Positions 46,207 through 56,213 of a stretch of DNA of 64,000 nucleotides are shown here, one piece after another (the first letter of the stretch is position 1; each line of letters starts with the position of its first letter). Origin of the DNA: Nemertoderma westbladi (taxonomy: Eukaryota; Xenacoelomorpha; Nemertodermatida; Nemertodermatidae). The notes beneath the pieces were generated by a model. It made no database searches. It saw only the letters and a program-made list of their open reading frames with translations, and was not told the DNA's origin. The DNA lies in NCBI GenBank assembly GCA_032718475.1, contig JAUCBJ010004773.1:1-64000 (forward strand), in the 5' to 3' direction. Made by a program: the position numbers and the translations under genes.

Positions 46207-47429
46207 AACTACTCGTCCGGACAAGATGTTGTAGCAACAACTCGTCCGGACGAGTTCTTGCTACAACATCTCGTCCGGACGAGTTGTTGCTACAACATTT
46301 CGTCCGGACGAGTTGTTGCTACAACAACTCGTCCGGACGAGATGTACAATGGTATGTAAATATATGTTTATACTGTATGGTAATTTATGAGTGGAGGCCT
46401 ATTGTAGGTTGTCATCTTAATACCAGATTAGTGTTGTGTTTAAGGCCATGGTACCACTACCGGTACTACTATGCTGGTAGGGCTAACAAGTTTCTACAGT
46501 AGGCCTACTCCAATAAAATACCCTTACCCTACCTACAGTATAAAATGTTTGCATAAAACATCTCGTCTGAACAAGTTATTGCTATAACATCTTGTCCGGA
46601 CGAGTTGTTGTTACAACATCTCGTCCGGACGAATTGTTGTTACAACATCTCGTCCGGACGAGTTGTTGCTAAAACATCTCGTCCAGACGAGTTGTTCACA
46701 TACAACATCTCGTCCGGACGAGTTGTTGCTAAAACATCTCGTCCAGACGAGTTGTTCACATACAACATCTCGTCCGGACGAGTTGTTGCTACAACATCTC
46801 GTCCGGACGAGTTGTTGCTACAACAACTCGTCCGGACGAGATGTACAATGGTATGTAAATATATGTTTATACTGTATGGTAATTTATGAGTGGAGGCCTA
46901 TTGTAGGTTGTCATCTTAATACCAGATTAGTGTTGTGTTTAAGGCCATGGTACCACTACCGGTACTACTATGCTGGTAGGGCTAACAAGTTTCTACAGTA
47001 GGCCTACTCCAATAAAATACCCTTACCCTACCTACAGTATAAAATGTTTGTATAAAACATCTCGTCTGAACGAGTTATTGCTATAACATCTTGTCCGGAC
47101 GAGTTGTTGTTACAACATCTCGTCCGGACGAGTTGTTGTTACAACATCTCGTCCGGACGAATTGTTGTTACAACATCTCGTCCGGACGAGTTGTTGCTAA
47201 AACATCTCGTCCAGACGAGTTGTTCACATACAACATCTCGTCCGGACGAGTTGTTGCTAAAACATCTCGTCCAGACGAGTTGTTCACATACAACATCTCG
47301 TCCGGACGAGTTGTTGCTAAAACATCTCGTCCAGACGAGTTGTTCACATACAACATCTCGTGCGGACGAGTTGTTCACATACAACATCTCGTCCGGACGA
47401 GTTGTTCATATACAACATCTCGTCCGGAC
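46207..47429. repeat. Array built on the perfect palindrome CTCGTCCGGACGAG, in a 499-bp higher-order repeat
   Basis: Three blocks (46207-46342, 46553-46841, 47058-47429) contain about 30 copies of a 27-33-bp unit: CTCGTCCGGACGAG plus TTGTTGCTACAACAT, TTGTTGCTAAAACAT or TTGTTCACATACAACAT. The linkers are themselves partly palindromic (GTTG...CAAC). Non-repeated spacers between blocks (46343-46552 and 46842-47057) are near-identical copies at a shift of 499 bp, including ATGTACAATGGTATGTAAAT and GGTACCACTACCGGTACT. Open frames in the array are not genes. Confidence 0.92.
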
Positions 47430-48170
47430 ATAAAACAAAACTAATTATTGTGGGGCGAGCCAACATCGAACTGTTATAATTATACTATGGCCTTTTTCTA
47501 AAAGGGGGTGTTTGTCGGAAGTCATAATTGTCGGAATCCAATATGTAACTAGCCATTAGTATAATTATAATTGTTCGCTAAGATGGCTTGCAGCTTTTTC
47601 TTCACGAAGGCCCCCACTCGTGTTTATTGCATCATGGTTTATAATGTAATATTATTTTCACTATGCTAGAGATATATCATTTATCCGTAGCGAGGTAATA
47701 AAGAATCGACAGCATAGTGAAAATATATTCCATTGTATTGTATCACTGTATCATTGTGGGGCCAACCACGAAGTGAGCGAAGCATTAGCATATGGGTACC
47801 ATTAACGAGTTGTCTGTCGTCGTCGTCGATAATTTTTGATCGCTAATAACTCGGTTATTCCTTGATGAAATTAACCGAAACTTGGTACGTATGTAGTCCG
47901 GCAAAAGTTTAGAAAGAATCTCAAGTTTGGTGAAAAACGAAGGAACGCAACGAGTTTACAGTGGATACGAGTATCCATCTGCCATAAATCAGCAGTTACT
48001 CTCACAGTTTCAAGACTTTGTACAGTTATAAAGGTCGTTAGTCTCCGTTTAGGGAAATTATTTTAAGACAAAACAGGACGAGCGCAACAAGGCTCATGAA
48101 GGAGAAGGGTATTGTAAAACTAAAAATGTCATACTTAACTTAAATAGCCCTATAGTTAGAAGGTTTACAA
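47430..48170. other. Gene-free spacer with dispersed repeat
   Basis: AT-rich. A segment near 47756-47900 (GGGGCCAACCACGAAGTGAG, GTCGTCGTCGTCG) resembles 19426-19560. No gene recognised. Confidence 0.4.
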
Positions 48171-50183
48171 ATGACAGTTAAAGTGTGTAAGGGCAAACTG
48201 AAATGGATCTCTATTTTTACAACTAGTTTATCACAAATAGGAATTGGTGAGTGCCTGCGACGGATCATGGGCCGTGCCATGGCAGAGGCGACCGGGGACG
48301 ACATCACCAACACGTGCGGAGCGGAGCAGTTGTCGGCTGGCACCTCTGCGGGTGCTGAGGCGGCTATCCACTCGATGGCGGCAATATTTGAGGATCGGCG
48401 CGATGATGGGTGGGGTGTTCTCCTGGTGGATGCATCAAATGCATTCAATGCACTAAACAGAACGGCAGCTCTGTGGAACGTCCGCCAACTGTGGCCCCGG
48501 TGTTCACTGTTCTTGTTCAACAGTTACCGGGGTCACAGCATCCTCATAGTCCGCGGAACAGAGGAGGTGCTGTTCAGCGAGGAAGGGGCCACGCAGGGTG
48601 ACCCATTAGCAATGCCGTTCTACGCGTCGGGTGCACTCCCTCTTATTCGTCGTCTAAGAAGCACCAAGACTCGCCAGAACTGGTATGCCGACGACTCCGC
48701 GACAGCAGGAAAGCTAGAATATGTTCTTGACTGGTTCCTCCTGCTGCAGCATCACGGCCCCACACTCGGCTACTACCCAGAGCCTACGAAATGCTTCCTT
48801 GTAGTTGACGAAGCCTTTCTGGATGAGGCCAACGGGGTTTTCGCGGGTCACCCCATCAACATCGTAACGGGACACCGCTTCCTCGGGGGGTTTATTGGTG
48901 GGACGGACGACCAGAAGACGTTTGTAGGGGCGAAGGTAGCAGCGTGGGTCGCTTCTGTCGATAAACTGTCTGAGATGGCTGAGGCCCAGCCGCAGGCCGC
49001 ATTCGCAGCGATGGCCTGTTCTCTGCAAAGAGAATGGGCATATCTCCAGCGCGTCACACCTAACTGTAGCCTTGAGTTTGAGGACCTGGAGCGCGCCATC
49101 GCGGAGAAGTTCCTCCCAGCCGTTTTCAATGGAGATGTGTCAGTGAAGGAACGTAGCTTGTTCGCCCTGTCCCCTCGCACTGGCGGCATGGGCCTACGCA
49201 ACCCCGTCACAGAGGCCGCCATTTCCTACAGGGTGTCACAAAGAGGAACGCGAGCCCTATCACGGGCAATCCTGGGCGATGACGAATTCTCTCTGGCGGG
49301 ACATCTAGAATGCCTCCAATATGCGAGGAAGGCTGGGCGGTTAGAACAGCTAGCCCGCGAGGAAGGCCAGAATAAGGAAGCGGTGGAGGAGATGCCTAAA
49401 GACCGGCGAAGGACTATCCAACGCGCTGCGGACTACCGCTCGGGTGGGTGGATCTCCTCCCTCCCGATATCGGAACACCAGCTGGATCTTTCGCCCCAGG
49501 AGTTCAGGGACGCGCTGGCCATCCGGTATGGCCGTCACTTAGCATCGGTTCCAAGCCGCTGTGACGGATGCGGGGCCGCCTTCGACATTAACCATGGGTT
49601 AAATTGTAAGAAAGGCGGCCTCGTAATACAGAGGCATAATGAGCTGCGGGACCTCGTGGGGAACATCGCGGCCCAGGCGTTCGGCTCACGCAACGTGGTG
49701 TTGGAACCCATCGTCCGGGAACAGGCGGGGATTGAGGACAAGGCGGGGCTACGGTGCGACATCGGGATTCGGGGCGCGTTTGAGAGTCAGACCCAGGCGT
49801 TGACTGATATAAAGGTAATGAACCTTGACGCCGGGTCTTACTCAAGCCGCTCCCCAATGAGTGTTCTCGAGTCCGCTGAGGATGCTAAGAAGCGGCTCTA
49901 TGCCGACGCCGTTTCTGATCGTCGTGGCAACTTCTCCCCGTTTGTCGCCTCGTGCGACGGGATCGTGGCTCCACAGGCCAACAAACTGCTCCGGACCTTT
50001 GCAGAGAGGCTGCATCGCGCGTGGGGGAAACCCTACAGTGTGGTAATGGGCTGGGTCCGGACCCGAGTCCAACTCGCCATTAGCCGCGGGGCTTCCCACT
50101 GCCTCCGTGGATCCCGGGTGAATTGGCGCAGCGGACTGGGCCTGGAGGACGGCGCCGGGCTGCCCTCAATGGCCTATTACTAG
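48171..50183 (+). CDS. Reverse transcriptase with CCHC finger and C-terminal PD-(D/E)XK-like nuclease (5'-truncated retroelement)
   Basis: 670 aa. The first about 25 residues come from AT-rich flank; homology begins at IGIGECLRRIMG near 48241, where the sequence turns GC-rich. RT motifs are GWGVLLVDASNAFNALNRTA, EEGATQGDPLAMPFYA and QNWYADDSATAGK (YADD). A CCHC-type finger CDGCGAAFDINHGLNC is followed by RHNELRDLVGNIAAQAF, then an Asp (RCDIGI) and LTDIKV, a D-Xn-D-X-K pattern like the restriction-endonuclease-like domain of R2/R4/NeSL-type LINEs. It probably copies RNA and nicks target DNA. AATAAA at 50209-50214. GC content clearly exceeds the neighbours. N-terminal part missing; no other lesion seen. 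It lies in PIGN intron 3, same strand. Confidence 0.75.
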   Translation: MTVKVCKGKLKWISIFTTSLSQIGIGECLRRIMGRAMAEATGDDITNTCGAEQLSAGTSAGAEAAIHSMAAIFEDRRDDGWGVLLVDASNAFNALNRTAALWNVRQLWPRCSLFLFNSYRGHSILIVRGTEEVLFSEEGATQGDPLAMPFYASGALPLIRRLRSTKTRQNWYADDSATAGKLEYVLDWFLLLQHHGPTLGYYPEPTKCFLVVDEAFLDEANGVFAGHPINIVTGHRFLGGFIGGTDDQKTFVGAKVAAWVASVDKLSEMAEAQPQAAFAAMACSLQREWAYLQRVTPNCSLEFEDLERAIAEKFLPAVFNGDVSVKERSLFALSPRTGGMGLRNPVTEAAISYRVSQRGTRALSRAILGDDEFSLAGHLECLQYARKAGRLEQLAREEGQNKEAVEEMPKDRRRTIQRAADYRSGGWISSLPISEHQLDLSPQEFRDALAIRYGRHLASVPSRCDGCGAAFDINHGLNCKKGGLVIQRHNELRDLVGNIAAQAFGSRNVVLEPIVREQAGIEDKAGLRCDIGIRGAFESQTQALTDIKVMNLDAGSYSSRSPMSVLESAEDAKKRLYADAVSDRRGNFSPFVASCDGIVAPQANKLLRTFAERLHRAWGKPYSVVMGWVRTRVQLAISRGASHCLRGSRVNWRSGLGLEDGAGLPSMAYY

Positions 50184-50568
50184 GCAACCAGCAACCGCCC
50201 CTTCAAGTAATAAAACATTTTAATATGCATCAAATACTAAATACTTGATTAACAAAGTATAGTTTTTAATTGTTTTGTGTTTGTATTCGTATTTTGTGAT
50301 CTCGTCTCGTGCCTAATATTTCTTTTTTCTATTACATTTATCAGCCAATAAAAAGAGGGAGAACCGTTTATCACAAACTGATAACATCGCCTTCACTCAT
50401 ATATATTTTAGGAAAGACGGTTTTCGTATATCTAATACAGATTAGTAAAATGTACTTTCTAATATAGGCTCTCGTGCTGCGCGAAGGCCCCACGAACGTG
50501 TATCACTAGTAGATTGGGTTAAACCGTTGGTAATGTATGCTGATGGATGATGTCTCAATTACTGATAG

Positions 50569-50814
50569 GTTGTGGACCGCGGAGTAGAAGCTGTTGAGAA
50601 ACTCATGGACAAGACGTTCCCCGATGGAGATACGGCCTACCTTGTGGTGTCGGACCATGGGATGACAGACTGGGGGTCCCACGGTGCTGGGCATCCTCAC
50701 GAGACTCTTGTTCCACTCCTGGCCTGGGGAGCAGGCGTTAATGGTCCCGCAAAGGCGAAACGGGGTGCGTTGGAGTCACATGATTGTGAGAGAAGTTCCT
50801 GGGGTCTCACTAAG
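50569..50814 (+). CDS. PIGN: PIGN exon 4
   Basis: The acceptor ATTACTGATAG ends at 50568. Reads VVDRGVEAVEKLMDKTFPDG, then TAYLVVSDHGMTDWGSHGAG and HPHETLVPLLAWGAGV. SDHGMTDWGSHG is the metal-binding core of the phosphoethanolamine transferase domain and is very strongly PIGN-like. The 3' boundary is inferred: the frame continues as KRGALESHDCERSSWGLTK and a possible donor TAAG|GTTGG lies at 50815 (phase 0). No later PIGN exon is recognised in the window. Confidence 0.88.
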
Positions 50815-53798
50815 GTTGGTTGACGTATATTTGTTTGTTATTATAAGAGCAAAAGTTATATATCGTATAATACGGATGTTTTGGTATACCGGTAGTAAAT
50901 TAATGTTACAATTATTATCATAAATAAATGCGGCTTTTAGGTGAGAAATAGTTTGTGGAGCGGACGCCATTTAACGTATCCTAGTTAATCAAAGATTACC
51001 AAATATAAGGCTTAATTGATTATCTTATTATTACAATTGATTTATAATTGATGTATATATATACCCTACTAAAATAACTATTTATGGCCACGGAAATAAA
51101 ATAGTACTTTATATCCCGTGTAAAGTCCTCTACGGTGGGGGCTATCCTACGGCCTACAAGTCTACTAATATGAAGCTATAGAATATCTCTAACCGTGGAG
51201 TCCAGTAGTATACCGCTTACCAGATCCTAGTAACGATGTATCTTACTATGAGACTCTAGTAATGAAACGGGCTCGTACAGTATCTGACAACAAATCCCAG
51301 TCCAGGATATCTAAACAAACAGATACAATACACAAACTACTACTGGCGAGGAGCAGAGCCTGATGTCTATTCTATGTACGTGAGCGGGTCTAATGCCTAC
51401 GTACTAGACAAAAGGATACCTGTCCTCTAACCGGTATGGCAGATGTACAGTTACAGTAACAGACCAAACTCACGGGAAAACAATCCCCGCGCAGCGAATC
51501 CTAACTATCACTGACAGTCCTAAATACAGTAACTTGCCGCGGTGTGATTTATATGGTTTATATACGAGCTAAGTGGGTTACAGACCTAGCGTTACAATAC
51601 TGATCTCCCTGTCTGAATCAGTCTAAAAAAGGTCGTGCCTAATGTAACAATACTGCTGAGCCGAAAACAACAGTTTAATAACGAAAATGAAATACTCCCT
51701 TTGCCGTAACTAAATATCAGATCCTAATTTACAAATACAGATAAATTCTGCCTAAAGTAATATAAAGTGCGCTATAACTAGTAGAACTCTAAGGGTAAAT
51801 ATGTTTTAGGGCGTGTGTGTGTGGGTGTGTTACAATAAAACAATTTTGGTGTATATATTTTCACTAGGTTTTAGTAATTTTCTGACCGAAACGATACCGT
51901 GCGCTAGCTACTAAAATAAACTAGTCGCGTTTTGTAGAACTTTATACTTACAAATGACGTCAAAGCTCTCTCCTTCTTATCCACAACTCAAATGGGCAAC
52001 CACGGTGTTAGTAACTACACCCGTGATCGGCACAAATACCAGATTCTGGTTGTAAGATAAGAAATAGGGGTTAATCGCTACCGTACGTTAGCTGATCTGG
52101 TATACAAATTTGATTCTAGAACTTTGTTGCCGCGGTAGTTAGCAGCAAATACCTATCAGTACGTGGCAAGGCGCGGTAGGATATTAATAAAACCTCCCTA
52201 GGCCAAGCGGTGTGCCGGTAGCAGAAATACTCCTTGCCTGATCAAATAACTAACTTCAGGCAGGGGGGGGGGGGGGGGGGGGGGGGTACTAATGTATGTT
52301 CTACAAAGCGAACCGGTACCAAACAGTCAGTGCTAACAAATCACTAAATTATGGAACGTATGCTGTCCGTACCTAATATGTACTTGCGCACTGACGAACG
52401 GCAATAGTTCGCACCCGTAAGACATACAGGTAACCCAGGGATTTGCAGGACTGACAAAGGGATTCTGTCTAAATATAATTATTTGATCCTAAATTTTGCG
52501 GCGTCCAGGACGGCGTCACGCTTACCCTGATCTATAGGTCTTACGGCGGGCAAGGGCGTCGAACAAAGTCTTACCTTCATCGGAAGTCGGGCGCTGCATG
52601 GCAAGTTGAGTATTTCGTTGGGCGAAGGGGGTGCGCGGTCAAATCTAATGTGGGCGCTAGCGTGTTGTGGACATCTTTCCCTTGCGTTGCTGACGGCCTA
52701 ACGGTCTAGGCTGCCATCTTCCCGATGTTTGGCTGTCCCAAAGTTGGACCAAAAGAAAACATGTTCAGGAGTTTGCAGTGTATTTACAGTTTAGCAAAGA
52801 TTTATCAAACAGAATTACAAATAGTTTCAACAAGAAACCAACAAAGTATAACGAAATGATTAGTGCATCTAGAGTAGTGAGTTTGAGACAAGTGAAGTAA
52901 GTGATAACCGAAGGCAAACCAGCCCTTTATATACTAAATCTGGGACATAGAATTCACTAGAACCTTCGAGAGTATTCGATGGCCTCACATTGGAGCAATA
53001 AGATATTCCATGCCTTATGATTGGCCTAACTCATCGTTCGATACTTTGTACGCACCTCATTGGCTTACCAATTTGTACCAAATGAAAATAAATGGCCCCA
53101 AAATACAAATTTCCCGACCAAGATTCGAACTCGTAACCTATGTAATGCAACCAACGCCTTAACCATCTGACCACTACGCCACGAGAGTAACTAGGGGTTT
53201 TTATGTATACAAATATGAATAGGCATATTACATTACTGTAACTTAATCAAAGTGCGTCGGATTTTCGAAAGTTTTTACGTTATACTACAAATGCTATTCT
53301 ATAGTGAAATAATTCATCACCGCTCCATGAAAACAGTAAGTAAGACTGTTTTCACCAATCGAAATACAAAACTATTTACAAACTACTTCTAAATCTACTG
53401 GTGGGGCCTAAAATATAAAATAATCACTATCTAATTATTGCATACTTAATATTGCAGGTACAGCGTAAATACAATCCATCATACATACAAAATACAAATT
53501 TACCAATTAACTTTAGTGCCTAAAATACAAAAAAGGCTTTCGGTTATCAAGATAAACAAATTAAACAAATCAGAACAAAATAAATCAAAACGAATCGAAC
53601 AAATAATTGCAACTCTTTCAATAAATCTTTATATATTGTAAATATACATAATAAACTTCCACCAAATTAAATCAGTCCAAATATAAAATAAACATAAGGC
53701 GCTAAAATCTTTCAAATAAGTCTTAAAGTGTCCTCCTGACGATCTAAATAGTTCGTCCTGCTGGTCTGGATGTCTTCTCCTGAGCACTAATTGCTAAC
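50815..53798. other. Long gene-free region; possible LTR or 3' end of the neighbouring retroelement
   Basis: About 3 kb without a recognisable gene. It contains 24 consecutive G at 52263-52286, a GC-richer patch at 52500-52740 and a tRNA-like segment at 53106-53190. It could hold the 3' LTR of the BEL/Pao element, but I could not find LTR termini or a matching second copy in the window. Confidence 0.4.
53106..53190 (-). repeat. tRNA-like sequence (tRNA pseudogene or SINE head)
   Basis: On the minus strand: CTCGTGGCGTAGTGGTCAGA with TGGTTAAGGC (A-box-like), then AGTTCGAATCTTGG (B-box GTTCGAATC). Spacing is tRNA-like, but I cannot fold a good anticodon stem and the acceptor ends pair poorly, so a functional tRNA is unlikely. 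Confidence 0.45.
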
Positions 53799-53996
53799 GG
53801 TAGGCTCGCAAGCCTTCCTTCTCTATCTCGCTCCTCCAAAACCAACATTCAATATAGATACCCAAATATAATATCCAAACATAAAATATCCAATGTAAAT
53901 ATCCAAATATAAAATATCCAATATAAAAATCCAATATAACATCCAAATAAAATATCTGAATATAAATATCCAAATCGGTAGGCTCGCAAGCCTTCC
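53799..53996. repeat. AT-rich short tandem repeat bracketed by two palindrome copies
   Basis: Two copies of GGTAGGCTCGCAAGCCTTCC (53799-53818 and 53977-53996), both followed by TTCT-CTCGCT, bracket a run of ATCCAAATATAAAAT-like 12-16-bp repeats (53860-53976). Confidence 0.7.
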
Positions 53997-54011
53997 TTTC
54001 TTCTCGCTTTC

Positions 54012-56213
54012 CTAATCCTTGGCTGATCGGGCTCGTCCACGTCCTCTAATGCGACTGGGTGGTGGTCGAGATCGAACTGGACTCGGACTTCGGTGTCGAG
54101 TTGTAGGTGGTTCCAAAATGCTAGGAAAGGGGACGACGGGAGTCTCGCACATCCGTCGTGCGCTCAGTCCTCTAAATCCTCGTCCGATTCCAACTGTCGG
54201 CTTAACGTCGGATCGAGTTTCTACAACGCTGGGAGGAAGTTGAAAGGGTAGGACCGTTCCGTCCGTTGACACCTTGCTCTCTGACGTCGTTTGAATCCTA
54301 ATGGGTTCCGGCAAAGCCTATCCTGTCCCTCCGCGTGGTTCTCTAGCGAGGGAAACTGTGCCCCGAGTCATCCGGATTTGCGACTTCGATGTCGTCCTCT
54401 CGGCGACATTTACTACTTTCTTTATCTCTTGTCCGGCCTTTTGGGCTCTGAGTATACGAAGTTGCGGATCATCCTGTGGGTGACGTGTCTTTTCAGCTAA
54501 CGGCGTGGCCTTGAAGCCAGTCTCACGCAAAACGTCGGTCTCGTCTAGAATGCACGAGGTTACGCGTTTGTGATAAAATGCGCTCCTGTATGCCCAAGCT
54601 ATCGAATGCCAAGCTCCTCGATTCCGCTGTTCAACTCGCAATTTGTCGAATTCTCCGGCGGTAATCTTGTTCACCACAGTTTGAAAGTTCCAAGTATTCT
54701 TGTTGTCGGGGTGTACCTGTAGAAAGTAGTCCCGCACAACTTTAAATCCGCTATCCAGTGGCAATATATCCAGCACCTCCAGAAGTTTGTCGTACTGAGG
54801 CATAGCCGAAACGTATCCTTCCTTCGACATTATGAGAGGGTTTACGGCCCAAAATCCCAAGTGGGCTCTCATAGGAAAACGGTGTCGCTGCGTTGATACA
54901 TGCTCGTCTGCTAGATTCTCCCAATGGTCGAATAGCTGTCGAACGATTTTAACTGACATATGCTCATAGGGAACATCCCTAAGTTGACATTCGGACGCCC
55001 TATGGCCTTTAATATTGCAATATGTGCACTGCGCCACAAAACGCCAGCAAGTGTAGAAAGTGTGCGAACGCTGATCCCCACACCAGTTGCATACCAAGTC
55101 CGGTAGAGATATGTGTTTCGCTCCGCATTTCTTTGCGTGGTGGCCAGTTGCCCCGCATCTGCCACAAATAGTGTTGACAGGGTACCAAACTCGCTCATAG
55201 ATAAGATCTCCGATGGGGCGAGCGCTACCGTCCATGTGATAATTCTCATCATCTGGGTCAGTCGGTATGTTCGTCTCCGTGGGTTGTACACAAACCATGG
55301 CATTGCTTTTCTCCAACTCGCGTATCTCAGTTCGCGTCTTCCTCGGAAGATTCTCCTCTATTTCTATGAGTTGCCGCAACGGTTCGTCTATTAGCGCCAA
55401 CTCGGTCGGATCCACATCGTCGTGATGGGCGGTAGGCTCGCGAGCCTTCCAGGATCCTTCCGGGCGTTCGAATTCCGCGTGGTGTTCCCCGTCGTAGGGT
55501 ACTAACGTTAACATCGACGGTCTGTCGACTAGGCTTCCCGCGTGAGTGAGATAGACGTCCCTGAAAACGCTAAGTCCCGCTCGCGTGAAAACTTCGCAGT
55601 GCGCATCGGTGTTATAAAAGGGTTGGAGAAATTGTCGGAATACATCCGTATGCGTCCTTCCTCCGTCGTAAAATGTATGTCCTTCACCGAGACATAACGG
55701 ATGTCGCTTCAGAGTCCTAGACACAACATCGGCGATGAAGCAGACGTTGACCGAAGATTCTATCGCCAAGTAATATTGTAAGATTATTCGCGGAGGTGAA
55801 GTAATCGCCCAGTACTCGCAACCTTGCCACTTTAGCTGTGACTCGAACTCGTTTACATCGGGAGTGTCTCCCTCTCCATATACGTCCGTGTATTTGCTCC
55901 TCTTACTCTCCTTATAATCCCAACTGAACATTAGATATGAGATATAACCCGTCCCAGTTTTTCGCGTGTTATACTCCCTAAAGTATCCTTGCTCGATAGC
56001 CCAAAGCAACAATGGTCTAGTATCCACGTATGGTGTAGGCAATCGGTCCTCTTCTGTGGGCATCCCTGCAAAGTCGCTAATAAGGTCATCCCATACACCG
56101 GATCCGATCTTGACGATGCTTTTGTCTAACACAATGTCTCGCACGGCCTTTGGCAACATCCTAGCTTCTATGCTACAAGCCAGGTCCATGGATTTAACTA
56201 TCCGTTTTATCAT
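54012..56213 (-). CDS. Cassette gene 2: protein with three CCHC zinc knuckles and basic Pro/Arg tail (one in-frame TAG)
   Basis: ATG at 56213 overlaps the stop of the upstream gene as ATGA. 631 codons run to a TAG at 54320-54318; the same frame then stays open for about 102 codons (ALPEPIRIQTTSES ... SRIRGRGRARSAKD) to a stop at 54012. Near residues 355-415 are three knuckles: CGRCGATGHHAKKC, CNWCGDQRSHTFYTC and CTYCNIKGHRASEC, the gag-nucleocapsid type that binds RNA or single-stranded DNA. The N-terminal about 350 residues (start MIKRIVKSMDLACSIEARML) match nothing I know. A palindrome copy at 55431-55450 lies inside the frame and is read WKAREPT. Read-through of the TAG versus a nonsense mutation cannot be told apart here. 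Confidence 0.6.

Noticed and set aside
46207-47429. Hammerhead ribozyme array
   Set aside because: GTCCGGAC resembles part of a hammerhead stem, but the conserved CTGATGA and GAAA core strings are absent from the unit.
53106-53190. Functional tRNA gene
   Set aside because: A- and B-box-like strings are present, but no good anticodon stem or acceptor pairing could be drawn.
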